Notes under the pieces: model-generated
Seen by the model: only the letters and a program-made list of their open reading frames with translations
The model's database searches: none
What the model was told of the DNA's origin: nothing
Part shown: positions 5,451 to 11,589 of the stretch, piece by piece
Layout: each line of letters opens with the position of its first letter
How positions within the stretch are numbered: position 1 is the stretch's first letter
Position numbers and translations under genes: made by a program
Assembly (NCBI GenBank): GCA_964526635.1
Contig: CAZGLR010000105.1
Location: 1-11,589 of the forward strand
DNA: 11,589 nucleotides
Source of the DNA: CAZGLR01 sp964526635
GTDB taxonomy: Bacteria; Zixibacteria; MSB-5A5; GN15; JAAZOE01
Direction: 5' to 3'

Positions 5451-7940
5451 TTATGGCACTATCGCCAGGCGACCCCACCGTTCTTCGCCGGTAGAGTAAC
5501 GGACGCGAATATAATAAATCCCGGCGGCGACCATATCACCAACGCCATTGAAACCATCCCAGCTTTCGAAATAGTCGGCCCCCCCCGCCCGGGGCTTGCT
5601 GTCGGCCAGGGTGGCGACATGATTCATTGAGAAATCGTAGATTTCCACTGTCACATCGGCGCTGGATTCGACATGATAATGGACCGTCAACCGGCCATCG
5701 TTATTGAGGGGTGAATACGGCACCGGGGCGGCGAAAACTTCATCGTCGGAACTGGTGCCGGTGAAATTGCGCTCGATGTCCCAGTCATCACCGGATAACG
5801 GCCGTGAAGCCAGCCCCTGCTCAGTACCGATCCAGAGAGTGGTATCGACGATTTCAACCGCGAAAATCTCGGTAGCCGAAATGATCGTATCGCCGGAGGG
5901 ATCGACGATGGACAGCTTTTCCCAGGTCGTCCAGGGCGGTGCCGCGGCATAAAGACCCTCGGAAGCGGCGACATATGCGATACCATCGTCATCAAAAGCA
6001 AAATTCCAGGCACGGATGTTTTCCAGGACGTTAGTCCACGAATCGCCAAAGTCGGTACTGAATGAGACGCCATTGGTTTGCGATCCGGTCGGAAGACGGC
6101 GACAGCCGGCCCAGAGCACGGTATCGGAGACATGTTCCTGAAGCGCCAGGGCTACCACCCAGTCACCATGAAGACCGGAATTGGCCGCTGTGCGCGCCAC
6201 CGCGAGATCGTGACCAAATAAATCGGTATTTGCGGTAATGATTTCCCAATTATTATTGGTGATTCGATAAGCGAATCCGCGCTCACTGCCGCAATACGTA
6301 CGGCCATTGATGTTTTCGGTCGTTAATATATCGAAGTTGCTGAAGGTTAGACCGGAACTGGGATCCACGATAGCAAAGTTAACCGGCGGGAAAAACGGGT
6401 TGCCGTTGGATGACAGGGATAAACCATTGCTGGAAGCAATAATTGTCGTGATCGAGTCGTACACATCTACATCGTAAATCTTGCCGAGGACGACGACATC
6501 CGCCGTACCGGTGGAATCGATGAGAATAGCCGACGCCCCCGTATCGCCCGGAAGCGGGCTCTCCCGTTCGACAGCAACCCAGGTAAACGACTTGCCCTCC
6601 GGCCTCGAATGACGCACCAGCGAAACAAAGGAACTGGTGGTATCGGTGTTTTCGAACGTGATGATAGTATCGGTGGTAGTATCAATGGTAAATGGCGTCT
6701 CGGTAAAAGCAGCGCGGCGCAGTCCGGCTTTGGTGCCGAGGAAGATGCTGTCGGCTGTGGCCGGCAGGGTATCGATGAAGATATCGACGGAATAGACCTG
6801 ATTGTATGGTGAAGATAAGTCGATATCGGAAGAATCAACGAAGAAGCGTTGCCAACTCTGACCCTTATCATCGGAACGGAACAAGCCGCTGTCGCCGGCG
6901 GCAATATAGAGAATACGATGCTGACTGGTATCGAGCACCGAGATCAGGTCAAAGACACCGGCATCGGGTCCGCGTAATGCGCCAAATGGGGTTTCGGTCC
7001 AGCTTCTGGCCGAATCGGTTGAGTGGAACAGTCCGGCGCCATCACCGGACGTCTCATCAAAGCAGCCAGCCCAGAGGCGGTCTTCGATGTATTCAAGCTC
7101 CTTGACCAGATTGCTGCCGAGACCATTGGTTTCATCCGCCGTAAAATAAGAGGAGAACGTACTGTCGGTGGTCCTGGTGACGCCTCCTTCGTGACAGAGA
7201 AACAAAATCGAATCGAGACTGGTAATATCATAGATATTGGCGCCACCAAGTTTGCTGCCCTTGGGAAGATACAGAAACTTCTGCAGGCCGGCGGCACTCC
7301 CGGCGTAAACAATTAACGTATCGGCATGCAGGGTATCAATCTGGCAGGAATAATAACGTCCGGTTTCCAGGTCAGCCCATCTGTCGGCATTCCAGTCGGA
7401 TGAATCAGACGGTGAAAAAAACAGGTGCCGCCAGGTTGTACCATCGTCGTTCGATGCGATAAGCCCGCCGTGGAAATTGGCCGAATAGATTCGGGTGCCA
7501 TCGCCGGTCAAATCGAAAGAAAGCTGTCCGAAGCGGGCGCCGGACGAATCACTGGGTACCACAGACTCCCAACTCGTACCATAATCATAGGTTATGTTGT
7601 ATCCGGCACCGAATTGGTACCCGATACCGTTGAATTCCCTGATAAAAGACGATGCCACCCAGAACTGCCCATCGCGGCCAAAAAGCGCTGAGGGTAGGTC
7701 CTCATTGAGGCCGGATTCGGCATCGAAGGTGACCCAGGTTAGTCCGAAATCCTCGGAGAGAGCCAGCCCGCCGCCGCTGGCAGCCCACAGGCGGCCTTCA
7801 TGGAAAACAATATCGACAAAGGAGTTGGACACAAGCCCGGAATCCGGTTCATCGGCCGTAAAATTTTTCCAGGCATTGGCTGTCGGTACGAAGAGAAGGC
7901 ACAGCAGGAGAGCAAGTAAAGACGTGCAACGCTTTGGCAT
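5451..7940 (-). CDS. Exported Asp-box beta-propeller protein with FlgD-Ig-like C-terminal domain (PorZ-like?)
   Basis: An 829-residue protein with a signal peptide (hydrophobic core about 7-19, cleavage expected after ANA at 21-23), so it is exported. The body is built of beta-propeller blades with sialidase-type Asp-box motifs (S-x-D-x-G-x-x-W). These occur at 62-69, 117-124 (T variant), 163-170, 356-363 and 628-635, with a degenerate copy at 307-314. Many blades also carry L-W-A-G/I-G strand motifs, as in LWAGC (289-293, 609-613) and LWIGT (702-706). The residue count suits two propellers. The C-terminal region (about 735-829) reads as a FlgD-Ig-like/sorting-type beta-sandwich: PYSPLNNDGRLTVHYHV, VEIYDFSMNHVATL, WDGFNGVGDMVAAGIYYIRV. 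No sialidase catalytic set is evident, so this is probably a binding or scaffold protein. It is the first gene of its operon, ahead of two PorV/PorQ barrels, an organisation recalling PorZ. The start has AGAAAGG five bases upstream. An eight-G tract lies in its C-terminal domain codons. Confidence 0.75.
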   Translation of the reverse strand: MPKRCTSLLALLLCLLFVPTANAWKNFTADEPDSGLVSNSFVDIVFHEGRLWAASGGGLALSEDFGLTWVTFDAESGLNEDLPSALFGRDGQFWVASSFIREFNGIGYQFGAGYNITYDYGTSWESVVPSDSSGARFGQLSFDLTGDGTRIYSANFHGGLIASNDDGTTWRHLFFSPSDSSDWNADRWADLETGRYYSCQIDTLHADTLIVYAGSAAGLQKFLYLPKGSKLGGANIYDITSLDSILFLCHEGGVTRTTDSTFSSYFTADETNGLGSNLVKELEYIEDRLWAGCFDETSGDGAGLFHSTDSARSWTETPFGALRGPDAGVFDLISVLDTSQHRILYIAAGDSGLFRSDDKGQSWQRFFVDSSDIDLSSPYNQVYSVDIFIDTLPATADSIFLGTKAGLRRAAFTETPFTIDTTTDTIITFENTDTTSSFVSLVRHSRPEGKSFTWVAVERESPLPGDTGASAILIDSTGTADVVVLGKIYDVDVYDSITTIIASSNGLSLSSNGNPFFPPVNFAIVDPSSGLTFSNFDILTTENINGRTYCGSERGFAYRITNNNWEIITANTDLFGHDLAVARTAANSGLHGDWVVALALQEHVSDTVLWAGCRRLPTGSQTNGVSFSTDFGDSWTNVLENIRAWNFAFDDDGIAYVAASEGLYAAAPPWTTWEKLSIVDPSGDTIISATEIFAVEIVDTTLWIGTEQGLASRPLSGDDWDIERNFTGTSSDDEVFAAPVPYSPLNNDGRLTVHYHVESSADVTVEIYDFSMNHVATLADSKPRAGGADYFESWDGFNGVGDMVAAGIYYIRVRYSTGEERWGRLAIVP
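5579..5586 (-). repeat. Eight-G homopolymer tract inside the propeller gene
   Basis: The - strand has eight consecutive Gs covering codons for Ala-Gly-Gly-Ala (about residues 785-788) in the C-terminal domain. It is the longest G/C homopolymer I noticed in the window. Synonymous codons could have broken it. Loss of one G would replace the last ~40 residues with an unrelated, more hydrophobic tail ending just before the normal stop. Gain of one G would end the protein after about 17 altered residues. Slipped-strand variation of the domain is therefore possible. Confidence 0.55.
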
Positions 7941-8021
7941 TGAGACCTTTCTGTTTATTGCACCAATCGCGACCGGCAGTGTTCGGGCAGGTGCCGGGCA
8001 GACGGTGTTTTTGTCATCTGG

Positions 8022-8031
8022 TCACGCGTGA
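8022..8031. promoter_or_regulatory. Perfect palindrome in the leader of the propeller operon (candidate operator)
   Basis: TCACGCGTGA is a perfect ten-base palindrome. It extends to 14 bases (8020-8033) if one G/T mismatch is allowed. It falls about 25-35 bases downstream of the predicted transcription start and 82 bases before the propeller ATG. A dimeric repressor could bind there, but short palindromes also arise by chance, and no regulator gene is present. Confidence 0.25.
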
Positions 8032-8063
8032 TCTATACGCCGAGTTGTTTCCTCCAGAAAGGC

Positions 8064-8092
8064 AATATCTTACAGCGTTGCAGCCCAGTCAA
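8064..8092 (-). promoter_or_regulatory. Candidate sigma-70-type promoter for the propeller-barrel-dehydrogenase operon
   Basis: On the - strand, TTGACT (8092-8087; five of six consensus bases) is separated by 17 bases from GATATT (8069-8064; four of six). The start of transcription would be near 8057, giving a leader of about 115 bases before the ATG at 7940. It sits in the only sizeable gap (167 bases) upstream of this operon. The leader also carries a GGAGG (8050-8054) with no usable start codon after it. Confidence 0.45.
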
Positions 8093-8107
8093 GAGCTATT
8101 TCCCGAT

Positions 8108-9028
8108 CTATAACCGGGCATCCATGAATTCCCGTACGAGGCCGTGGCGCAAGCCGTGCGGGGTAGCCTCTGCCTTGATCAGGCCCGTATACTTATACAC
8201 GGTCGCCAGCCAATAGGCCCCGGCAAATATTATCTCAGCCCGTTTTTTATCGGCCTGCAATAGTTTACGGCGCACGGCCGCAGTCATTGGCGCCAAACAG
8301 CGCATTGACAAGTTTATATCACTGACGGTCAGCGGCCGCGGTGTGTTTAACTCAATAAAATCCGGAAACTTGATCAAAGCCAGAGCGCTGGAAGTGCCTC
8401 CGACAAGAAGCGTTTTTGTGGGCAATATAGTCCCGATCCGCTGGAGACCATTTTTGTAGGCCGCCAGATATTTATCGAATTGTCCGAAGCGGGATGTATC
8501 GACGGTTGACTCGGTTTTAAATCGTTCGGTCAGGCTGACGGCACCCTCCGGCAATGATACACTCAATTTCCGGCGAGTTCCCTGATATACGACAAACTCG
8601 GTCGAACCGCCGCCGAGATCGATTACTCCGGCAGACTGATCAGGCCGAAGTGTGCCGACCGCACCCATGAAGGAAATGCGGGCTTCGTCATCGGGTGAAA
8701 GTATCCGAACAACCTGGCCGATTTCATTGCCAAGTTTTTCCGCGATTGCTTTACCATTGCGGGCCTTGCGGAAGGGATTGGTACCGGCGATGAGAACATG
8801 GTTGGCCTTGTGCTTCTTGGCATGTCTGACAAGGCGGCGCATGATTTTCAGCAGCGCCGAGAAGCTGTCGTCATCAATGACAGCACTTTTCTTTGAGGCC
8901 AGATTTTTGCCGATTCGCGGTGAATGGCGCTCGAAATAGATTTCGTTCAGGCGACCCCTCTTCCGGGCTTCGACGAGGGAATAAAGCACTGAATTGGTAC
9001 CGATATCAATAGTGGCAAAGAGAGGCAT
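8108..9028 (-). CDS. Ppx/GppA-family phosphatase (exopolyphosphatase / pppGpp phosphohydrolase type)
   Basis: A 306-residue member of the ASKHA-fold Ppx/GppA family, which removes terminal phosphates from polyphosphate or converts pppGpp to ppGpp in the cytoplasm. Motifs in order are: the phosphate-1 loop IDIGTNSV (7-14); AGTNPFRKARNG (81-92); the segment ILSPDDEARISFMGA (109-123), in which Glu115 aligns with catalytic Glu121 of E. coli Ppx; IDLGGGSTEFVV (136-147); EGAVSLTE; VGGTSSALAL; and HGLRHGL near the C-terminus. The stretch S-P-D-D-E-A-R differs from the usual S-G-[N/E]-E-E-A-R but keeps the catalytic Glu. At about 300 residues it is the short form, without the C-terminal HD-like domain of the 500-residue enterobacterial enzymes. 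Polyphosphate versus pppGpp preference cannot be told from sequence. The start is fixed by the phosphate loop close to the N-terminus. I see no clear Shine-Dalgarno. It lies 54 bases after etfA, with a hairpin between, and may be read from the same transcript. Confidence 0.92.
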   Translation of the reverse strand: MPLFATIDIGTNSVLYSLVEARKRGRLNEIYFERHSPRIGKNLASKKSAVIDDDSFSALLKIMRRLVRHAKKHKANHVLIAGTNPFRKARNGKAIAEKLGNEIGQVVRILSPDDEARISFMGAVGTLRPDQSAGVIDLGGGSTEFVVYQGTRRKLSVSLPEGAVSLTERFKTESTVDTSRFGQFDKYLAAYKNGLQRIGTILPTKTLLVGGTSSALALIKFPDFIELNTPRPLTVSDINLSMRCLAPMTAAVRRKLLQADKKRAEIIFAGAYWLATVYKYTGLIKAEATPHGLRHGLVREFMDARL

Positions 9029-9042
9029 ATGAATATAGCAAG

Positions 9043-9067
9043 CACCCCGCCGCCCGGCGACGGGGTG
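9043..9067. terminator. GC-rich hairpin between etfA and the phosphatase gene (weak or attenuating terminator?)
   Basis: CACCCCG (9043-9049) pairs with CGGGGTG (9061-9067). After one C/A mismatch, CGC/GCG extends the stem to a three-base loop. On the - strand, where the genes lie, no U-run follows the stem, so it should be a poor intrinsic terminator for etfA. On the + strand a T5 run follows (9072-9076), but no + strand gene leads into it. The hairpin ends only about 15 bases before the phosphatase ATG, so it could also limit ribosome access there. Confidence 0.4.
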
Positions 9068-9082
9068 TCACTTTTTACATGA

Positions 9083-10042
9083 TTAGTTCATGACCTGTTT
9101 GAGCTTTTCGGTCAGGACCGGGACAATCTCAAAGAGATCACCAACAATGCCGTAATTGGCAATACTGAAGATCGGCGCATCTTTGTCGCGATTGATAGCG
9201 ACAATTACCTTTGACGACCGCATGCCAACCAGGTGCTGCACTGCCCCGGAGATACCGATTGCAAAATACAGCTTGGGATTGACTGTTTTACCGGTCTGCC
9301 CCACCTGATAGGAGTATTCAATCCAGCCGGCATCGACAATCGCCCGGGTGGCCCCGGCGGCAGCGCCAAGGGTATCGGCCAGGTCCTGAATCAGCTTGAA
9401 GTTTTCGGGCCCGCGGATACCGCGTCCGCCCGCGACCACGATATCGGCCTCGGTCAGGCTGACTTTGTCGGCAGCGGCAGCGACATGTTCGGTTACTTCT
9501 GCCCGCGCTTCGACCAAAGAATCATCGATCGTTTCGTTAACCACGTCACCGCCGTCGCGGTCGGAGCCCTCGGCGAGCGCCTTGGGGCGGAGAGTCATGA
9601 AAAACGGTGTTTCGCGATTGGATGCAATTTTCAGGAAGACATTGCCGCCATAGGTTGGACGCTGCGCGACCAGGGTGTCACCATCCTGCGAAACGCCGGT
9701 GCATTCGGAAGCCATTGCACCATCACACATCGCGGCCAGACGGGCAAAAAGAGCTTTGCCGTAGAAGGTCGCGCTGCCGATGACGACGTCAGGCTTTTCG
9801 CGATCGATGATATGTTTAGCGACTTTGGCATAGGCTTCGTCGACGAAATGCTGCAAGTTGGCATGGGTGCAGACGAATACTTTTGCCCCTTTGGCCGACA
9901 ACTGCTGCGCCATATCACCGGCATCGGAAGCCATGAGGATGGTGGCGACATCGGCCCCAACTGTTTGCGCCACGCCGATCGGTTCAAAGCTAATGGCTGA
10001 GAGTGAATTATTTTTCTGCTCGGCTATGGTAAGAATCTTCAT
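9083..10042 (-). CDS. etfA: Electron-transfer flavoprotein, alpha subunit
   Basis: EtfA binds FAD and, with EtfB, carries electrons from acyl-CoA, lactate or other flavin dehydrogenases to the respiratory chain, or takes part in flavin-based bifurcation. The 319 residues match the usual length. The C-terminal FAD domain is textbook: VVAGGRGIRGPENF (202-215), the ATRAIVDAGW segment (231-240), QVGQTGKTVNP (246-256), YFAIGISGAVQHLVGM (259-274) and VIVAINRDKDAPIF...DYG-like NYGIVGDLFEIVP (279-308). The N-terminal domain (about 1-185) has the usual Rossmann-like layout with SATFYGKALFARLAA (90-104). The start has AAAGGA about 12 bases upstream, inside the end of larC. It follows larC by 9 bases, so it is almost certainly co-transcribed with larBC. 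EtfB, normally the adjacent gene, is absent on both sides. Whether this ETF is of the bifurcating kind cannot be decided from EtfA alone. Confidence 0.96.
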   Translation of the reverse strand: MKILTIAEQKNNSLSAISFEPIGVAQTVGADVATILMASDAGDMAQQLSAKGAKVFVCTHANLQHFVDEAYAKVAKHIIDREKPDVVIGSATFYGKALFARLAAMCDGAMASECTGVSQDGDTLVAQRPTYGGNVFLKIASNRETPFFMTLRPKALAEGSDRDGGDVVNETIDDSLVEARAEVTEHVAAAADKVSLTEADIVVAGGRGIRGPENFKLIQDLADTLGAAAGATRAIVDAGWIEYSYQVGQTGKTVNPKLYFAIGISGAVQHLVGMRSSKVIVAINRDKDAPIFSIANYGIVGDLFEIVPVLTEKLKQVMN

Positions 10043-10051
10043 ACTATCTGA

Positions 10052-11215
10052 TCATCCTTTCGCATCATAGTTTCGCTGAACCGCCATGATGATTTCATTG
10101 AGGGTGACATTATGTATTCGTGCGGCCGCCCTGCAATCGTCATACTCGGGAAGATATTTGGATGAACCGTCCAAGTCAAATATCTTCACATGGATTTTTC
10201 CATATTCTGTCACCACCTCCTCGATTCTTCGGGGCAGAACAGCACGTTGCGACTCCCGATAGCGAATACCGGAGGAAGTAGTTTCAGTAAAAATGATTCT
10301 CTGCAGGACCAGGACTTTGTCCTGCAGGCACAATACGGTGAGGACTATGCCGGGCCGGCTTTTTTTCATGAGAACCGGTGTTAAAAATGCCTCAAGAGCA
10401 CCATTTTCGTAGAGACGATGAAAAAGATGATCGTAGATCTGCGGATTCATGTCATCGATATTTGTTTCAAGGATGGTGACAGTATCGGTTTGAATGCCAT
10501 TTACGGCCTCCCCGATGACCGCGCGGACCATATTGACGCGATCTTCGAATTGGCGGGATCCGGCGCCATAGCCGACGGTCTTAATTTTCATCTGCGGGCA
10601 TTTCGTGAATACTGCTGATGCTGCCAACAGGGCGGCTCCGGTCGGTGTTACCGTCTCGCCTTCCCAGTCGACAAATGAAACCGGGATGCCCTCGAGCAAA
10701 CGGACCGTGGCCGGTCCGGGGAGTGGAATCATGCCATGGGCAGCCGGAATCGTTCCATGACCGAAGTTGAGCGGCGAGCAGTACACGTTGGGCCAGCCCA
10801 GATTCTCGAGGAGAAGGAAATACCCGACAATATCGATCAGGGCGTCATCGGCCCCGACCTCATGAAAATGGACTTTTTCCGGCGTGGTGGCATGGACAGC
10901 GGCCTCGGCCTCAGCCAGCCGCGTGAATGCATCGGTAGCCATCTGGCCGACTTTTTCCGAAAGATCGGCCCGGGCGATAATGTCTGTGATATGCGATAAA
11001 TGGCGATGCACGCCATGGTTTGGCAGCGGCATTTTGAATTGCAGGCCGGCGATACCATGATATGAGACGGTTTCAAAGGTCGGTGTCAGATTCGCAAGCC
11101 CCAGACGGCCCGGGAGATCGCATATCAACTTTTCATCGGCGCCGGCGTTCACCAACGCCGCCAGGAGCATATCGCCGGCCGCTCCGGAGTAACAGTCGAG
11201 AAATAGTATTTTCAT
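10052..11215 (-). CDS. larC: Nickel-insertion protein LarC (pyridinium-3,5-bisthiocarboxylic acid mononucleotide nickel chelatase)
   Basis: LarC is the CTP-dependent enzyme that inserts nickel into the pincer nucleotide made by LarB and LarE, giving the cofactor of lactate racemase LarA and related epimerases. The 387 residues are full length for the family. Visible marks are the N-terminal LDCYSGAAGDM (6-16), a histidine-rich stretch HGVHRHLSH (67-75) that could hold nickel, VHFHEVGADDALIDIVG (115-131), GTIPAAHGMIPLPGPAT (154-170), TPTGAALL (190-197), and the C-terminal domain opening with LETNIDDMNPQIYDHL (249-264) and VLMKKSRPG (281-289). N- and C-terminal parts are joined in one frame, unlike the Lactobacillus plantarum gene, which needs a programmed frameshift. 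The ATG at 11215 overlaps the larB TGA by four bases (ATGA), implying translational coupling. Neighbours are larB upstream and etfA 9 bases downstream. Confidence 0.95.
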   Translation of the reverse strand: MKILFLDCYSGAAGDMLLAALVNAGADEKLICDLPGRLGLANLTPTFETVSYHGIAGLQFKMPLPNHGVHRHLSHITDIIARADLSEKVGQMATDAFTRLAEAEAAVHATTPEKVHFHEVGADDALIDIVGYFLLLENLGWPNVYCSPLNFGHGTIPAAHGMIPLPGPATVRLLEGIPVSFVDWEGETVTPTGAALLAASAVFTKCPQMKIKTVGYGAGSRQFEDRVNMVRAVIGEAVNGIQTDTVTILETNIDDMNPQIYDHLFHRLYENGALEAFLTPVLMKKSRPGIVLTVLCLQDKVLVLQRIIFTETTSSGIRYRESQRAVLPRRIEEVVTEYGKIHVKIFDLDGSSKYLPEYDDCRAAARIHNVTLNEIIMAVQRNYDAKG

Positions 11216-11589
11216 GTGGCATGTCTCGCAATCATGGCGGCCGCCATCCCGGCCCCGAAACCATTGTCAATGTTAACAACGACGACACCCGGCGAACAGG
11301 AATTCAGCATACCCAGAAGCGCCGCGATGCCATTGAACGATGCGCCATAGCCAATGGATGTCGGGACAGCTATCACCGGACGGTCCACCAGACCACCGAT
11401 GACAGAAGCTAAAGCGCCTTCCATTCCGGCAGCGACTATTATAGCTTTGGCGTCAGTAAGTTCCTGCTTGACGGCACTGATCCGATGAATGCCGGCGACA
11501 CCAATATCGAACGCGCGCGCGACGACGCAGCCGGATGCCCAGGCAGTGACGGCGGCCTCTTCAGCCACAGGAATATCCCCGGTGCCGGC
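11212..11589 (-). CDS. larB: LarB, nickel-pincer cofactor biosynthesis carboxylase (5' end outside window)
   Basis: Only the last 125 codons are in the window; the frame runs open through the right edge, so the GTG at 11568 is an internal valine and not the start. The visible part begins AGTGDIPVAEEAAVTA and continues with DIGVAGIHRI, AIIVAAGMEGALASVIGGL, PVIAVPTSIGYGASFNGIAALLGMLNSC and VVVVNIDNGFGAGMAA. These are signature motifs of the PurE-like carboxylase domain of LarB. LarB carboxylates the pyridinium ring of nicotinic acid adenine dinucleotide and releases AMP, the first step toward the nickel-pincer nucleotide. The missing part should be roughly the N-terminal half of a protein of about 250 residues. 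The frame ends in TGA overlapping the larC ATG. The main alternative, the purine enzyme PurE, is unlikely given these motifs and the larC neighbour. Confidence 0.93.
   Translation of the reverse strand, partial: AGTGDIPVAEEAAVTAWASGCVVARAFDIGVAGIHRISAVKQELTDAKAIIVAAGMEGALASVIGGLVDRPVIAVPTSIGYGASFNGIAALLGMLNSCSPGVVVVNIDNGFGAGMAAAMIARHAT

Noticed and set aside
5451..7940. Calling the 829-residue protein a sialidase because of its Asp-box motifs
   Set aside because: Asp-boxes are structural turns found in many propellers. I cannot find the arginine triad or the catalytic Tyr/Glu arrangement of sialidases, and the context points to a surface or secretion role.
7594..8031. A 145-codon + strand frame overlapping the start of the propeller gene and the intergenic gap
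   Set aside because: Most of it is antisense to the signal peptide and first blades of the propeller gene, and it shows no domain, signal or ribosome site. The intergenic part is better explained by the - strand promoter and leader.
9233..10000. A 255-codon open frame on the + strand opposite etfA
   Set aside because: It lies entirely antisense to a gene with unmistakable EtfA motifs, its translation resembles no family I know, and it has no ribosome site or context. Long antisense frames are common opposite GC-rich genes.
11212..11568. Taking GTG at 11568 as the larB start
   Set aside because: The frame continues upstream to the window edge as AGTGDIP, part of a conserved LarB motif, so the gene begins outside the window.
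11212..11589. Assigning the partial gene at the right edge as purE
   Set aside because: It shares the PurE-like fold, but the AGTGDIPVAEEA and NIDNGFGAG motifs and the overlapping larC gene identify LarB.

Overview
The window looks like an ordinary stretch of bacterial chromosome of moderate GC content (a little over 50 % by eye). The likely source is an uncultured lineage of the Fibrobacterota-Chlorobiota-Bacteroidota (FCB) neighbourhood, for example Zixibacteria or a relative. That placement is inference. It rests on two outer-membrane PorV/PorQ-family barrels next to a large secreted Asp-box propeller protein with a FlgD-Ig-like C-terminal domain, a combination typical of FCB genomes. I see no transposase, integrase, phage gene, tRNA, rRNA or CRISPR array.

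Layout. Positions 1-106 hold what may be the tail of an upstream gene. The + strand then carries ligA (107-2134). A 305-base convergent intergenic region follows, with three small hairpins (two of them inverted copies of one element) and a strong bidirectional terminator at 2390-2418. Everything to the right is on the - strand.

The first - strand unit, read right to left, starts at a candidate sigma-70-type promoter (8064-8092). It holds an 829-residue exported beta-propeller protein (7940-5451), a PorV-like barrel (about 5437-4466), a second PorV/PorQ-like barrel (4454-3579) and an isocitrate/isopropylmalate dehydrogenase (3558-2440). Gaps are only about 7 to 20 bases, so one transcript ending at the shared terminator is likely. 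The first three proteins resemble the PorZ-PorV-PorQ part of the type IX secretion attachment complex. The propeller gene also carries an eight-G tract inside the codons of its C-terminal domain.

The second - strand unit enters from the right edge: larB (partial), larC and etfA, tightly packed (4-base overlap, then 9 bases), followed after a small hairpin by a Ppx/GppA-family phosphatase (9028-8108). LarB and LarC make the nickel-pincer nucleotide cofactor of lactate racemase and related epimerases. EtfA is half of an electron-transfer flavoprotein, and its usual partner EtfB is not beside it. The grouping suggests 2-hydroxyacid (lactate-type) metabolism feeding electrons to a flavoprotein, but larA, larE, a lactate dehydrogenase and etfB would all have to lie outside the window.

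Nothing here is a wholly unknown system. The most interesting points are the PorZ/PorV/PorQ-like cassette with its homopolymer tract, and the larBC-etfA arrangement.
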